From Alkalihalophilus marmarensis DSM 21297 (lineage in GTDB: Bacteria; Bacillota; Bacilli; Bacillales; Bacillaceae_D), in contig NZ_ATAE01000005.1 of NCBI RefSeq assembly GCF_000474275.2, positions 124,001 through 188,000 on the forward strand: 64,000 nucleotides of DNA, read 5' to 3'. Below the pieces are notes generated by a model that saw only the letters and a list, made by a program, of their open reading frames with translations, did not search any database and was not told the origin of the DNA. Position 1 is the stretch's first letter; every line of letters begins with the position of its first letter. The position numbers were made by a program, and so were the translations under genes. Positions 1-7,929 of this stretch are shown piece after piece.

Positions 1-138
1 AAAGGGGAAGCTGCCTCGCTTTATAGTGTCCAGCCCCTGCCAACGTCTGTTTTCATTAACCGTGACGGAGAAGTCCATCATGTACAGGTTGGTGCGATGA
101 ATAAAGAAATGATGGAGCGGGTGTTAGCTGAGCTTTAG
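1..138 (+). CDS. C-terminal end of a TlpA/ResA-like thioredoxin-fold protein (partial)
   Basis: Frame 1 is open from the window edge to a TAG at 136-138, giving the last 45 residues of a protein. They include PLPTSVFINRDGEV, which matches the cis-proline segment and last beta strands of extracytoplasmic TlpA/ResA-type thiol-disulfide oxidoreductases, followed by a C-terminal amphipathic helix. The CxxC active site and any membrane anchor lie outside the window, so the redox role is inferred from the fold signature alone. It lies just upstream of the persulfide locus, but an untranscribed-looking gap with a possible promoter separates it from cstR. Confidence 0.7.
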   Translation, partial: KGEAASLYSVQPLPTSVFINRDGEVHHVQVGAMNKEMMERVLAEL

Positions 139-154
139 TAAAAATGGGTGTTCG

Positions 155-183
155 TGTACAATTTTTCTAGAATCGGTTAGAAT
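155..183 (+). promoter_or_regulatory. possible sigma-A promoter of the first cstR gene
   Basis: TGTACA (155-160) and TAGAAT (178-183) are separated by 17 bp, about 50 bp before the cstR start. Both boxes are imperfect. No TATACC/GGTATA palindrome overlaps them, unlike the other promoters of this locus. Confidence 0.25.
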
Positions 184-234
184 AGAATATAGAAAGAATA
201 CAGCAAAACCTTTAGTTGAAGGGGGTTGGAATAG

Positions 235-495
235 ATGGAATACACTCAAGAAATGAAAAATCGCTTAAAAAGAATTGAAGGTCAGGTACGAGGTGTATTA
301 CGCCTCATGGAAGAAGGCCAAGATTGTAAATCAGTGATTACACAAATGTCTGCAACAAAATCAGCTATGGACCGTGCCATGGCATTTGTCATTGCCAAAA
401 ACATGCAGCAATGTATCCTTGATCAAGTGGAAAAAGGTGAAGATGCTGATCAAGTGGTAGAAGAAGCCATTCAACTGTTAGTAAAAAGCAGATAA
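235..495 (+). CDS. cstR: CstR-type persulfide-sensing repressor (CsoR/RcnR/DUF156 family), copy 1
   Basis: This is an 86-residue all-helical repressor of the CsoR/RcnR family, the usual family length. It has Cys at 31 (DCKSV) and 60 (MQQC), the positions of the reactive C31/C60 pair of Staphylococcus aureus CstR. The copper-binding His of CsoR is Asn56 here, so copper sensing is unlikely and per/polysulfide sensing is favoured. In the known family, persulfides crosslink the two Cys and release DNA. The ATG at 235 follows GAAGGGGG. The gene has its own terminator (515-547) and precedes a CstB-like enzyme. A paralogue differing mainly by conservative changes lies at 3093-3353. Confidence 0.9.
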   Translation: MEYTQEMKNRLKRIEGQVRGVLRLMEEGQDCKSVITQMSATKSAMDRAMAFVIAKNMQQCILDQVEKGEDADQVVEEAIQLLVKSR

Positions 496-514
496 TTAAT
501 TCAATACAATAACC

Positions 515-547
515 AACCCCCTTCAGTTGTAAGAAGGGGGTTTTTTT
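515..547 (+). terminator. intrinsic terminator after cstR copy 1
   Basis: AACCCCCTTC (515-524) pairs with GAAGGGGGTT (533-542) across an 8-base loop and is followed by a T run to 547. Confidence 0.9.
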
Positions 548-676
548 AGGTTGGTTAGAATGTTAATCTACTTAAATAATTAAGAACTAAAGAATACCTC
601 TAGCCGAACTTAGGATTAACTCTCATGAAAACGGGGAACATAAACGGTAGACTATAAACCGTAGGAGGTATATTTT

Positions 677-2104
677 ATGTTCTTTCGTTCTTTCTTTGAT
701 GAGAAGTTAGCTCACATGTCCTATTTAATTGGCTGTCAGAAAACGGGGGAAGCTATCATTGTCGACCCAGGCCGCAACCTTACACCCTATTTTGAAGTAG
801 CAAAAAAAGAAGGATTCACTATATCAGCTGCAACAGAAACGCATATTCATGCCGACTATGCATCAGGTGCAAAAGAATTAGCTGAGCTGTTTAATGTACA
901 TCTCTATCTATCCGATGAGGGGGATAAAGATTGGAAGTATGAATTTGCAAAAGATGTAGGTGCCACGCTTATAAAAGAAGGCGATGAATTTTCGATTGGC
1001 GGTGTTTATTTTAAAGTGATGCACACGCCAGGTCATACGCCTGAGAGTATTTCTATCTTATTAACAGATAAAGGCGGCGGAGCCCGTGAACCAATGGGGG
1101 TATTTACTGGTGATTTCTTATTTGTTGGTGATGTTGGCAGACCTGATCTGTTAGAGAAGTCTGCTGGCTCTGCAGGAACAGCTAAGGTTGGAGCAAAGGA
1201 TATGTTTGCATCACTGCAAAAGGCAAGAAATTTATCAGATGACCTGCAAATATGGCCTGCTCATGGTGCAGGGAGTGCTTGTGGAAAATCTCTCGGTGCT
1301 GTTCCGGTAAGTACAATTGGTTATGAAAGGAAACATAATTGGGCATTTCAAATAACTGATGAAGATGAGTTTGTAGATGAACTATTATCGAGCCAGCCAG
1401 AGCCGCCAACGTATTTTGGCGTAATGAAAAAATTAAACAAAAAAGGGGCAGAACAAAAGACGGGCAACATGCCTAGAAGACTTCAGTCACTTTCTGAATT
1501 AAAGGAAATGATTGATGATCATGTCTATGTTCTAGACACAAGAAAGTCTCCATTGTTTGCTTATGGTCATATTAAAGAGGCTGTGAACATATCGATTGAA
1601 AAGTCATTTACAAACTGGGCAGGGTGGCTTGTTCCTTATGATAAAGATTTAATTGTGGTTGTAGAAGAAGAGAAACTAGATGAAGTGATCACTGCTCTTC
1701 AATCTATAGGACTTGATCGCACCATTGCGTTTATCAATCAAAAAACAATCGAACAAGATGTTACACTGCCAATGTACAAACAAGTTGATGTTCATGAAGC
1801 TTACCAAGCTGTTAAATCGAGTAATACATCGAATGAGGCAGCTTTAATTGATGTAAGAAACGACAGTGAATGGACAGACGGCCATGCGCCTGAAGCTATA
1901 CATGCGTTTCTAGGCCACATTGAAGACCATTTGGAAGATTTGCCAAAAGATCAACCCTTATATATTCTTTGTGGCTCGGGTGTCCGTTCAGCTATTGCGG
2001 TAAGTGTGCTGCAAAAACACGGTTTTGATCGAGTTGTGAATGTTAAAGGCGGGTTTACAGCTTGGGTAGGGGCAGAGCTCCCTGTCACAAAAGATAAATC
2101 ATGA
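677..2104 (+). CDS. CstB-like persulfide dioxygenase with two rhodanese domains
   Basis: The 475-residue protein has three parts. Residues 1-245 are an MBL-fold persulfide dioxygenase of the ETHE1 type, with H56, H120 (TPGH) and D146 (TGD) in place of the iron ligands; the motif reads THIHADY, with Tyr where many MBL enzymes have His. Residues about 270-365 form a degenerate rhodanese without an active-site Cys. Residues about 380-470 form a rhodanese with Cys432 in CGSGVRS. This order matches S. aureus CstB, which oxidises low-molecular-weight persulfides to thiosulfate. AGGAGG (663-668) places the ATG. It lies in a separate unit between cstR copy 1 and mgtC-like, ended by a terminator at 2121. 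No clear CstR operator was found upstream. Confidence 0.88.
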   Translation: MFFRSFFDEKLAHMSYLIGCQKTGEAIIVDPGRNLTPYFEVAKKEGFTISAATETHIHADYASGAKELAELFNVHLYLSDEGDKDWKYEFAKDVGATLIKEGDEFSIGGVYFKVMHTPGHTPESISILLTDKGGGAREPMGVFTGDFLFVGDVGRPDLLEKSAGSAGTAKVGAKDMFASLQKARNLSDDLQIWPAHGAGSACGKSLGAVPVSTIGYERKHNWAFQITDEDEFVDELLSSQPEPPTYFGVMKKLNKKGAEQKTGNMPRRLQSLSELKEMIDDHVYVLDTRKSPLFAYGHIKEAVNISIEKSFTNWAGWLVPYDKDLIVVVEEEKLDEVITALQSIGLDRTIAFINQKTIEQDVTLPMYKQVDVHEAYQAVKSSNTSNEAALIDVRNDSEWTDGHAPEAIHAFLGHIEDHLEDLPKDQPLYILCGSGVRSAIAVSVLQKHGFDRVVNVKGGFTAWVGAELPVTKDKS

Positions 2105-2120
2105 TAAAGAGTACCTGCTA

Positions 2121-2151
2121 AGTACCTTCACTATACGTGAGGGTGCTTTTT
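2121..2151 (+). terminator. intrinsic terminator after the cstB-like gene
   Basis: An 11-bp stem (2121-2131 with 2137-2147, GU pairs allowed) with a TATAC loop ends in a T run. Confidence 0.8.
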
Positions 2152-2224
2152 CCCTTCTCTTTTAATAGGAGGAGGAAGATTTGATGTATAATAGAAAACA
2201 TTAATATAGAGAGGAGACGGTTAA

Positions 2225-2926
2225 ATGGAAGACATTTTTGAAATGATTGTTTATAATCCCGCATTACATAAGTTATCTTTAGCTGCAGCTGCAGGTCTTG
2301 TCATCGGTCTTGAGCGTGAATTAAAAGGTAAACCTTTAGGGCTGAAAACATGCTTAATTGTTGCAGTAACGGCATGTCTTCTAACGATTGTTTCCTACGA
2401 ATCAGCCTTTTTGTTTTCAGAAGCTTATTCTCGTCCGATGGATCCGGGGCGTATCCCCTCTTATGTGATTAGCGGAATTGGATTTTTAGGAGCGGGTGTA
2501 ATTCTGAGGAGAAACAATGATGCGATTTCTGGATTGACGACCGCATCTCTTGTGTTGGCATCTGCTGGCTTAGGCATTACCATAGGGGTGGGTTTTTATG
2601 TAGAAGCATTATTAGGAGTCTTCTTTATGATTCTTGGCGTACGAATTATTCCTGATCTCATGTCTTGGATAGGGCCGAAGAAATTAAAAAATATTGAAGT
2701 GCGAGCAAAAATTTATATTGAAAAAGATACAGACTTAACTAGCTTTCTAAAAGAAGTGAAAAATAAAAACTTTGGAATCAGGCGCGTAAAAGTAAAAGAA
2801 GAAGCAGAAGATATTATTATTTCATGTATTGTAGTTACGAGCAGAGAGGTCTATACGACAGATGTTTATTACGCATTGAAATCCTCTGAAAATGTATTAC
2901 AAGTGGAAGTTGAGAATATCACCTAA
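2225..2926 (+). CDS. MgtC/SapB family membrane protein
   Basis: The 233-residue protein has the MgtC/SapB layout: about four to five N-terminal membrane helices (residues 15-145) with GLVIGLERELKGKPLGLKT and the later SGIGFLGAGVI segment, then a soluble C-terminal domain of about 85 residues that looks ACT-like. MgtC proteins act in Mg2+ homeostasis and inhibit F-type ATPase in some pathogens; B. subtilis SapB is a relative. GAGAGGAG before the ATG supports the start. It has its own terminator and lies between two persulfide genes. No sulfur role is visible, so the location may only reflect shared neighbourhood. Confidence 0.88.
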   Translation: MEDIFEMIVYNPALHKLSLAAAAGLVIGLERELKGKPLGLKTCLIVAVTACLLTIVSYESAFLFSEAYSRPMDPGRIPSYVISGIGFLGAGVILRRNNDAISGLTTASLVLASAGLGITIGVGFYVEALLGVFFMILGVRIIPDLMSWIGPKKLKNIEVRAKIYIEKDTDLTSFLKEVKNKNFGIRRVKVKEEAEDIIISCIVVTSREVYTTDVYYALKSSENVLQVEVENIT

Positions 2927-2930
2927 GAGA

Positions 2931-2955
2931 AAGTCACTTTTCAAAGTGGCTTTTC
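2931..2955 (+). terminator. intrinsic terminator after the mgtC-like gene
   Basis: AAGTCACTTT (2931-2940) pairs with AAAGTGGCTT (2943-2952) followed by TT; the loop is small and the end pairs probably open. Confidence 0.65.
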
Positions 2956-2966
2956 ATATAAGGTTA

Positions 2967-2984
2967 TATACCCCATTGTGTATA
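2967..2984 (+). promoter_or_regulatory. CstR-like operator (imperfect) before cstR copy 2
   Basis: TATACCCCATTGTGTATA is an imperfect match to the TATACC-N6-GGTATA palindrome seen at 3370 and 7857. A weak -35/-10 pair (TTGTGT 2976-2981, TATTAT 2999-3004, spacer 17) overlaps it, and a further GGGTAT half-site follows at 3013-3018. This fits autoregulation of the second cstR. Confidence 0.5.
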
Positions 2985-3092
2985 TTTTGCGAATGTGCTA
3001 TTATAGGTCATAGGGTATCAGATTATTGATACTTTCTTGCAATTAGAATAGATGAATAATATAAATGACTACAAGCAGAAAGGGGATTTACT

Positions 3093-3353
3093 ATGGAGTA
3101 TTCACAAGATATGAAAAACCGCTTAAAGCGTATTGAAGGTCAAGTTCGTGGGATTCTTCGTCTTATGGAAGAAGAAAAAGACTGTAAGAATGTTATTATC
3201 CAAATGTCTGCAGTAAAGTCTGCAACAGACCGCGCCATGGCCTATATTATCGCTAAAAATATGCAGCAATGTATTATCGATGAAGTAGAAAAAGGCGAGC
3301 AAGCGGATCAAGTCGTAGAAGAAGCAATTCAACTGTTAGTGAAATCTAGATAA
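3093..3353 (+). CDS. cstR: CstR-type persulfide-sensing repressor, copy 2
   Basis: An 86-residue paralogue of the product of 235-495, identical at most positions. Cys31 (DCKNV) and Cys60 (MQQC) are both kept and the CsoR copper His is again Asn56, so it should sense persulfides in the same way. AAAGGGGA precedes the ATG. A CstR-like palindrome lies upstream (2967) and an almost perfect one lies downstream on the promoter of the next unit (3370), so this copy is the best candidate for local control. Whether the two paralogues form mixed tetramers or divide targets cannot be read from sequence. Confidence 0.9.
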   Translation: MEYSQDMKNRLKRIEGQVRGILRLMEEEKDCKNVIIQMSAVKSATDRAMAYIIAKNMQQCIIDEVEKGEQADQVVEEAIQLLVKSR

Positions 3354-3369
3354 TTTTTTTGGTTTTAAA

Positions 3370-3387
3370 TATACCTAAACGGGTATA
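3370..3387 (+). promoter_or_regulatory. CstR operator upstream of the tusA-rhodanese unit
   Basis: TATACCTAAACGGGTATA has perfect 6-bp arms (TATACC/GGTATA). It resembles the known CstR operators of Staphylococcus and lies just before a -35 box. Confidence 0.75.
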
Positions 3388-3400
3388 AGTAAAAAAGAGG

Positions 3401-3450
3401 TTGACGAACCGGAAATCATATGTATAATATAGATATACGGGTAATGGTAT
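3401..3450 (+). promoter_or_regulatory. sigma-A promoter with a second degenerate CstR site
   Basis: TTGACG (3401-3406) and TATAAT (3423-3428) are 16 bp apart. ATACGGGTAATGGTAT (3435-3450), a degenerate operator, covers the expected start of transcription. With the site at 3370 it brackets the promoter. Confidence 0.75.
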
Positions 3451-3470
3451 TATAAAAGGAGGCAAACAAA

Positions 3471-4037
3471 ATGACAATCAAAGCAGATCATGTATTAGAT
3501 GCAAAAGGATTATCTTGTCCAATGCCAATTGTTAAAACGAAAAAAACGTTAGATGGAATTGAACCAGGCCAAGTACTTGAGGTTCAAGCAACAGATAAAG
3601 GCTCACTTGCTGATCTTAAAGCATGGGCTGGCTCAACAGGCCACCAATATTTAGGCACTATTGAAGAAGGCGACACGCTTGTTCATTACATTCGAAAAGC
3701 GAGTGCAAATGAGGAAAAAGAAGAGGTTGACTTCGCAAATGTGATCTCTAATGAAGAGCTTGAAGCAAAAATCGGCAGTGAGAATGTAACAATCCTTGAT
3801 GTGCGTGAACCAGCTGAATATGCATTCTCGCATATCCAAACAGCAGCTTCTATTCCTTTAGGTGAGCTTGAGTCACGCTTAGGTGAATTGAACCAAGATC
3901 ATGAAGTGTATGTTGTCTGCCGTACAGGTTCTAGAAGTGCGATGGCGGCCCAATTGCTTAAAGACAATGGTTTTACAAATGTGACAAATGTAAAGCCTGG
4001 AATGACAGCATGGAATGGTAAAACCGAAAGTAAATAA
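3471..4037 (+). CDS. TusA-rhodanese fusion sulfurtransferase (YrkF/CstA-like)
   Basis: The 188-residue protein carries an N-terminal TusA domain (residues 6-75, Cys16 in GLSCPMP) and a C-terminal rhodanese (about 90-185, Cys150 in CRTGSRS). Both catalytic Cys are present, so sulfane sulfur can pass between the domains. The layout matches B. subtilis YrkF and relates to CstA of the staphylococcal cst operon. AAAGGAGG supports the ATG. It is first in a unit driven by the CstR-flanked promoter at 3401-3428 and followed by a rhodanese-MBL protein and a TusA protein, as in the yrk cluster. Confidence 0.88.
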   Translation: MTIKADHVLDAKGLSCPMPIVKTKKTLDGIEPGQVLEVQATDKGSLADLKAWAGSTGHQYLGTIEEGDTLVHYIRKASANEEKEEVDFANVISNEELEAKIGSENVTILDVREPAEYAFSHIQTAASIPLGELESRLGELNQDHEVYVVCRTGSRSAMAAQLLKDNGFTNVTNVKPGMTAWNGKTESK

Positions 4038-4102
4038 TTCTTTTCTGAAAAGAATGGACTAAAAAATGCAACAGATGAACAAATACTATGGAGGTGTGAT
4101 TC

Positions 4103-5233
4103 ATGGCTGTAAAAGCAATGAAAGCAGGAGTTTTAGCGAAGACGGTTATCAATAAAGAAGAGTTATTTATTCTTGATGTCAGAAATACGGACCAATATGA
4201 TGATTGGAAAGTTGAAGGCGATGGGATTGTAACGATGAATAAGCCATATTTTGACCTTATCGAAGGGGTTGATGATATTCTTGATCAAATCCCAGCAGAT
4301 AAAGAGGTATTAGTCGTGTGTGCGAAGGAAGGCTCATCTATCTTTGTTGCTGAGCAATTAGCAGAGGCAACAGGGCGTGACATTCATTACCTTGAAGGTG
4401 GAATGAAAGCGTGGAGTGAGCATCTAGAGCCGGTTAAAGTGGGAGATCTTGACGGTGGCGGCAGTTTGTATCAATTTGTCCGCCTAGGCAAAGGCTGTCT
4501 TTCTTACATGATTGTATCTGGAAACGAAGGGGCCATGATTGACCCGCTTCGTCTTGTAGATCAATATGAAGCTTTTGCCAATAAATTAGGGATCAAAGTT
4601 CTCCATATGTTTGATACTCATCTGCATGCAGATCATATTTCTGGCGGACGCCGCTTAGCGGAAGCAACAGGTGGTACGTATTACCTGCCGCCAAAGGATG
4701 CTGGGGAGGTAACGTTTAAATTTGAGCCTCTTGAAGATGGAATGGAAGTGACTTTTGGCGAGGCAAATGTACGAGTGAAAGCCGTTTATTCACCTGGTCA
4801 TACGATTGGAAGCACGTCTTTAATCGTTAATGATACGTATTTATTCACAGGGGACATTCTATTCCTTGATTCAATCGGTCGTCCGGATCTTGCTGGACTT
4901 GCAGAAGATTGGGTAGGAGATTTACGTGAATCATTGTATGTCCGCTATAAAAACTTAGATCAAGATTTATTAGTCTTGCCAGCTCATTTTGCTAAATTGA
5001 AAGAGTTGGATGATCAAGGAAGAGTATTTGCTCGTTTAGGTGACCTATATAAAGAAAATCATGGGTTAATGATTGATGATGAAGAGGAGTTTCGTCGTGT
5101 TGTATCTGAAAACCTGCCGCCGCAGCCGAACTCTTATCAAGAAATCAGAAAAACGAACATGGGTATCTTAACACCTAATAAAGAGGAAGAAACAGAGATG
5201 GAGATCGGTCCAAACCGTTGTGCCGTATCTTAA
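4103..5233 (+). CDS. Rhodanese-MBL fold protein (YrkH-like), probable persulfide dioxygenase
   Basis: A rhodanese-like domain comes first (residues 10-110, Cys73 in CAKEGSS) and an ETHE1-type MBL domain second (125-330) with H173, H175, D177 and H178 in DTHLHADH, H233 in SPGH and D251 in TGD. The domain order is opposite to the enzyme at 677-2104. It resembles YrkH of B. subtilis. The likely reaction is O2-dependent oxidation of a persulfide to sulfite, with the rhodanese handling the sulfur. The C-terminal tail (about 345-376) is acidic and ends in NRCAVS, an additional Cys. GGAGGTG precedes the ATG. Confidence 0.85.
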   Translation: MAVKAMKAGVLAKTVINKEELFILDVRNTDQYDDWKVEGDGIVTMNKPYFDLIEGVDDILDQIPADKEVLVVCAKEGSSIFVAEQLAEATGRDIHYLEGGMKAWSEHLEPVKVGDLDGGGSLYQFVRLGKGCLSYMIVSGNEGAMIDPLRLVDQYEAFANKLGIKVLHMFDTHLHADHISGGRRLAEATGGTYYLPPKDAGEVTFKFEPLEDGMEVTFGEANVRVKAVYSPGHTIGSTSLIVNDTYLFTGDILFLDSIGRPDLAGLAEDWVGDLRESLYVRYKNLDQDLLVLPAHFAKLKELDDQGRVFARLGDLYKENHGLMIDDEEEFRRVVSENLPPQPNSYQEIRKTNMGILTPNKEEETEMEIGPNRCAVS

Positions 5234-5308
5234 TCAATAAATGATATTTAGTATTTACCTAAATCTATTTAACCAATTAATTTAACCAATCTAAGGAGAT
5301 GATTTTTA

Positions 5309-5536
5309 ATGAACAGTAACAAAGTATTAAACGCAGAAGGTCTAGCTTGTCCAATGCCTGTAGTAAAAACAAAGAAAGAAATGGATACACTTGAATCAGG
5401 TCAAATTCTTGAAATCCATGCAACCGATAAAGGTGCTGAGGCTGATATGGCAGCTTGGGCTAAAACATCTGGACACGAATTAATTCATCAAGAACAAGAC
5501 GGAGATGTATTTAAATTCTGGATTAAAAAAGGTTAA
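5309..5536 (+). CDS. TusA family sulfur-carrier protein (YrkI-like)
   Basis: A 75-residue single-domain TusA protein with the carrier Cys14 in GLACPMP. It closely resembles the TusA half of the fusion at 3471-4037. TusA proteins accept persulfide sulfur from rhodaneses and pass it on. It is last before a hairpin at 5551-5579 and has a good AAGGAG. An 11-base direct repeat (ATTTAACCAAT at 5267-5277 and 5280-5290) lies in its leader. Confidence 0.9.
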   Translation: MNSNKVLNAEGLACPMPVVKTKKEMDTLESGQILEIHATDKGAEADMAAWAKTSGHELIHQEQDGDVFKFWIKKG

Positions 5537-5550
5537 TACTAGCTGTAATA

Positions 5551-5587
5551 GTGAGTGGGTCTAAAAGAGACCTGCTCACTCATTTTA
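5551..5587 (+). terminator. hairpin between tusA and the SulP gene, partial terminator
   Basis: GTGAGTGGGTCT (5551-5562) pairs with AGACCTGCTCAC (5568-5579), with two GU pairs. The tail TCATTTT is poor, so readthrough into the SulP gene is likely; no promoter is visible between them. Confidence 0.6.
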
Positions 5588-5608
5588 ATGAAAGGGGGAC
5601 TTTAAAAG

Positions 5609-7276
5609 ATGTTAAAGAAATTGTTCCCAGGTCTTGAATGGATGTTAACATATCAAAAGCATGACCTTAGAGGGGATCTTTCCGCTGGTCTAATTGTAGC
5701 GATTATGCTGATACCTCAAGGGATGGCATATGCAATGCTTGCGGGATTGCCGCCTGTAATTGGCTTATATGCTTCAACCATTCCACTGCTTGTTTACGCA
5801 TTATTTGGCTCATCTAGACAGCTTGCTGTCGGGCCGGTTGCAATGGTGTCATTGTTAGTTTTAACAGGTGTTCAAGGGTTGGCTGAACCGGGGTCATCCG
5901 AATATATTTCACTTGTATTGCTGTTAGCTTTAATGGTCGGTGTGATCCAGTTAAGTCTAGGACTCCTGCGGTTAGGTTTTATTACTGATTTTATTTCTCA
6001 CGCCGTCATTAGCGGTTTTACATCCGCTGCAGCGCTCGTTATTGGTTTTAGTCAATTAAAACATCTATTAGGCATTCAATTGCCGTCTTCTGAAAATGTT
6101 TTTGAACTACTCTTTGAAGCAGGAAGACAACTTAGTTCTATTAATCCTTATACATTATTTATCGGTCTTACAAGCATTTTAATTTTAGTTCTTATGAAAA
6201 AGTACTTGCCTAAGCTGCCAGCTCCATTGGTTGTTGTTGTATATAGCACCGCAGTTGTTTACCTTTTTGATTTACATGAAAAAGGAGTAAGTATTATAGG
6301 GGAAGTTCCGGATGGACTGCCGTCTTTATCACTGCCTTCATGGAGTTTTGAAGCAGTTAGTGCTTTAATGCCAGTAGCGATTACGATTGCCATTATTGGT
6401 TTTGTGGAAAGTTTCGCTATGGCAAAAGTGATTGCGACAAAAGAAAAATACAAAGTAGATGCGAACCGTGAATTAGTCGGACTTGGTCTTGCTAATGTGT
6501 CCGCTTCAACTTTTTCAGGATACCCTGTTACAGGAGGATTTTCTCGTTCGGCAGTAAACTACGGAGCAGGTGCTAAAACAGGATTAGCGGCTATCATTAC
6601 AGCTATTTTAATTGTATTAACTTTATTATTCTTTACATCTTGGTTCTACTACATGCCAAATGCAGTACTTGCAGCCATTATTATGGTGGCGGTGTATGGG
6701 CTGATTGATGTAGGTGAGGCTAAACATTTATTTAAAGTGAAGAAGATCGATGGATTCACCTTATTGATTACATTTGCTGCAACCTTAACCCTAGGTATAG
6801 AGTTGGGAATTTTCATTGGGATTGTTTTTTCTTTGATTGTCTTTATATGGAGAAGTGCGAATCCACATATGGCAGAACTAGGTTATGTTAAGGAAATGGA
6901 CGCCTATCGCAACATAGCTCGCTTTAACAATGCCAAAACAGTAGATCATCTATCGATTTTACGAATTGATTCTCCGTTGTATTTTGCTAATATCCAACGA
7001 GTGGAGTCACGAATTCAACAATCATTTTTGAAGTCTGAAGAAATAGATACGTTAATCTTAGATTTTCAAGGGGTAAATGATATCGATGCAGTAGCTATTG
7101 ATCATCTTGAAGAACTAATGAATACGTATCAGGAACTGAATAAAAACATTTATTTATGTGATGTCAAAGGTCCGGTTCGAGACACATTAAAGCAAGCAGG
7201 ATGGTATGAAACGTTTAAGGGGAAAATTGAATTTAAAGATCTAGAGCATGTGATTGCTTATTTAAAATCGGTGTAG
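5609..7276 (+). CDS. SulP family anion transporter with STAS domain
   Basis: The 555-residue protein has the SLC26/SulP membrane domain (about residues 20-430, with GLIVAIMLIPQGMAYAMLAGLPPVIGLYAS near the start and PVTGGFSRSAVN in the centre) and a C-terminal STAS domain (about 445-555). It should carry an inorganic anion: sulfate or bicarbonate are the main options in this family. The persulfide neighbours favour sulfate or another sulfur oxyanion, while the carbonic anhydrase starting 17 bases downstream favours bicarbonate. AAAGGGGG precedes the ATG. Confidence 0.88.
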   Translation: MLKKLFPGLEWMLTYQKHDLRGDLSAGLIVAIMLIPQGMAYAMLAGLPPVIGLYASTIPLLVYALFGSSRQLAVGPVAMVSLLVLTGVQGLAEPGSSEYISLVLLLALMVGVIQLSLGLLRLGFITDFISHAVISGFTSAAALVIGFSQLKHLLGIQLPSSENVFELLFEAGRQLSSINPYTLFIGLTSILILVLMKKYLPKLPAPLVVVVYSTAVVYLFDLHEKGVSIIGEVPDGLPSLSLPSWSFEAVSALMPVAITIAIIGFVESFAMAKVIATKEKYKVDANRELVGLGLANVSASTFSGYPVTGGFSRSAVNYGAGAKTGLAAIITAILIVLTLLFFTSWFYYMPNAVLAAIIMVAVYGLIDVGEAKHLFKVKKIDGFTLLITFAATLTLGIELGIFIGIVFSLIVFIWRSANPHMAELGYVKEMDAYRNIARFNNAKTVDHLSILRIDSPLYFANIQRVESRIQQSFLKSEEIDTLILDFQGVNDIDAVAIDHLEELMNTYQELNKNIYLCDVKGPVRDTLKQAGWYETFKGKIEFKDLEHVIAYLKSV

Positions 7277-7293
7277 ATGAGTAGGTGAAGGCT

Positions 7294-7839
7294 ATGGAAA
7301 AAAAACAACTTCAACATCAGAATGAGACATTTCTCAAAGAAATGAGGGAGCAAGATCCTCACTTCTTTGAGAAGCTTAAAAAGGGGCAGCATCCAGAAAT
7401 GTTTGTCCTAGCATGCAGTGATTCTCGTGTCAGTCCTTCTGTCATTACAAACATGCCGCTTGGAAAAATGTTTATTCACCGTAATATTGCCAATCAAGTA
7501 AATGTGGCTGATGAAAGCTTTACTGCAAGTCTTTACTATGCTCTAAAACACCTTAAAGTAGCTGATATCCTGATTCTTGGTCATACGAGCTGCGGGGGCG
7601 TGCGTGCAGCTGCAGAAGGAAATACAGAGGATGCGCTAGCACCTTGGTTAGCATCTGTACGAGAATCTCTTGGGGGTGCAGGATGCGAGGGTTTAGGAGA
7701 AGCTGCTTCTATTAAGAATGTAAAAACTCAGATGGAGCGCTTAGAAAAGCACCCCGTTTACCAACAATACGGGCAAGGAGTATCTATTGTTGGTGCAGTT
7801 TTCCATGTCGAATCTGGAGAGATTGAATGGATGAACTAA
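7294..7839 (+). CDS. Beta-class carbonic anhydrase
   Basis: Interconverts CO2 and bicarbonate. The zinc site of beta-class enzymes is complete: Cys41, Asp43 and Arg45 (CSDSR), His97 and Cys100 (GHTSC). The length (181 residues) suits the short bacterial clade. A GTG at 7285 is in frame, but AGGTGA (7283-7288) is better read as the ribosome binding site for the ATG at 7294. It lies 17 bases after the SulP gene, so the two are probably cotranscribed. A CstR-controlled promoter follows directly. Confidence 0.88.
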   Translation: MEKKQLQHQNETFLKEMREQDPHFFEKLKKGQHPEMFVLACSDSRVSPSVITNMPLGKMFIHRNIANQVNVADESFTASLYYALKHLKVADILILGHTSCGGVRAAAEGNTEDALAPWLASVRESLGGAGCEGLGEAASIKNVKTQMERLEKHPVYQQYGQGVSIVGAVFHVESGEIEWMN

Positions 7840-7849
7840 AAAATTTTAG

Positions 7850-7878
7850 TTGACATTATACCTAACTGGGTATAGTAT
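7850..7878 (+). promoter_or_regulatory. Promoter with CstR operator in its spacer
   Basis: TTGACA (7850-7855) and TAGTAT (7873-7878) are 17 bp apart. TATACCTAACTGGGTATA (7857-7874) fills the spacer and has perfect 6-bp arms, so a bound repressor would block RNA polymerase. Confidence 0.8.
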
Positions 7879-7892
7879 ATAAACTATGAGGA

Positions 7893-7908
7893 ATACCTAC
7901 ACAAGTAT
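7893..7908 (+). promoter_or_regulatory. second, imperfect CstR-like site
   Basis: ATACCTACACAAGTAT has one mismatch in the right arm. It lies in the leader of the dsrE-like gene, 19 bp after the main operator. Confidence 0.4.
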
Positions 7909-7929
7909 ATTACTAGGAGGAGATTATAA

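Noticed and set aside
235-495. CsoR-type copper repressor
   Set aside because: The copper-binding His is Asn56, only the C31/C60 pair is present, and no copper transporter gene is nearby.
626-663. Sigma-W-like promoter before the cstB-like gene (TGAAAAC and CGTA)
   Set aside because: The spacing of about 27 bp is far too long, and the -10-like element lies in the ribosome site region.
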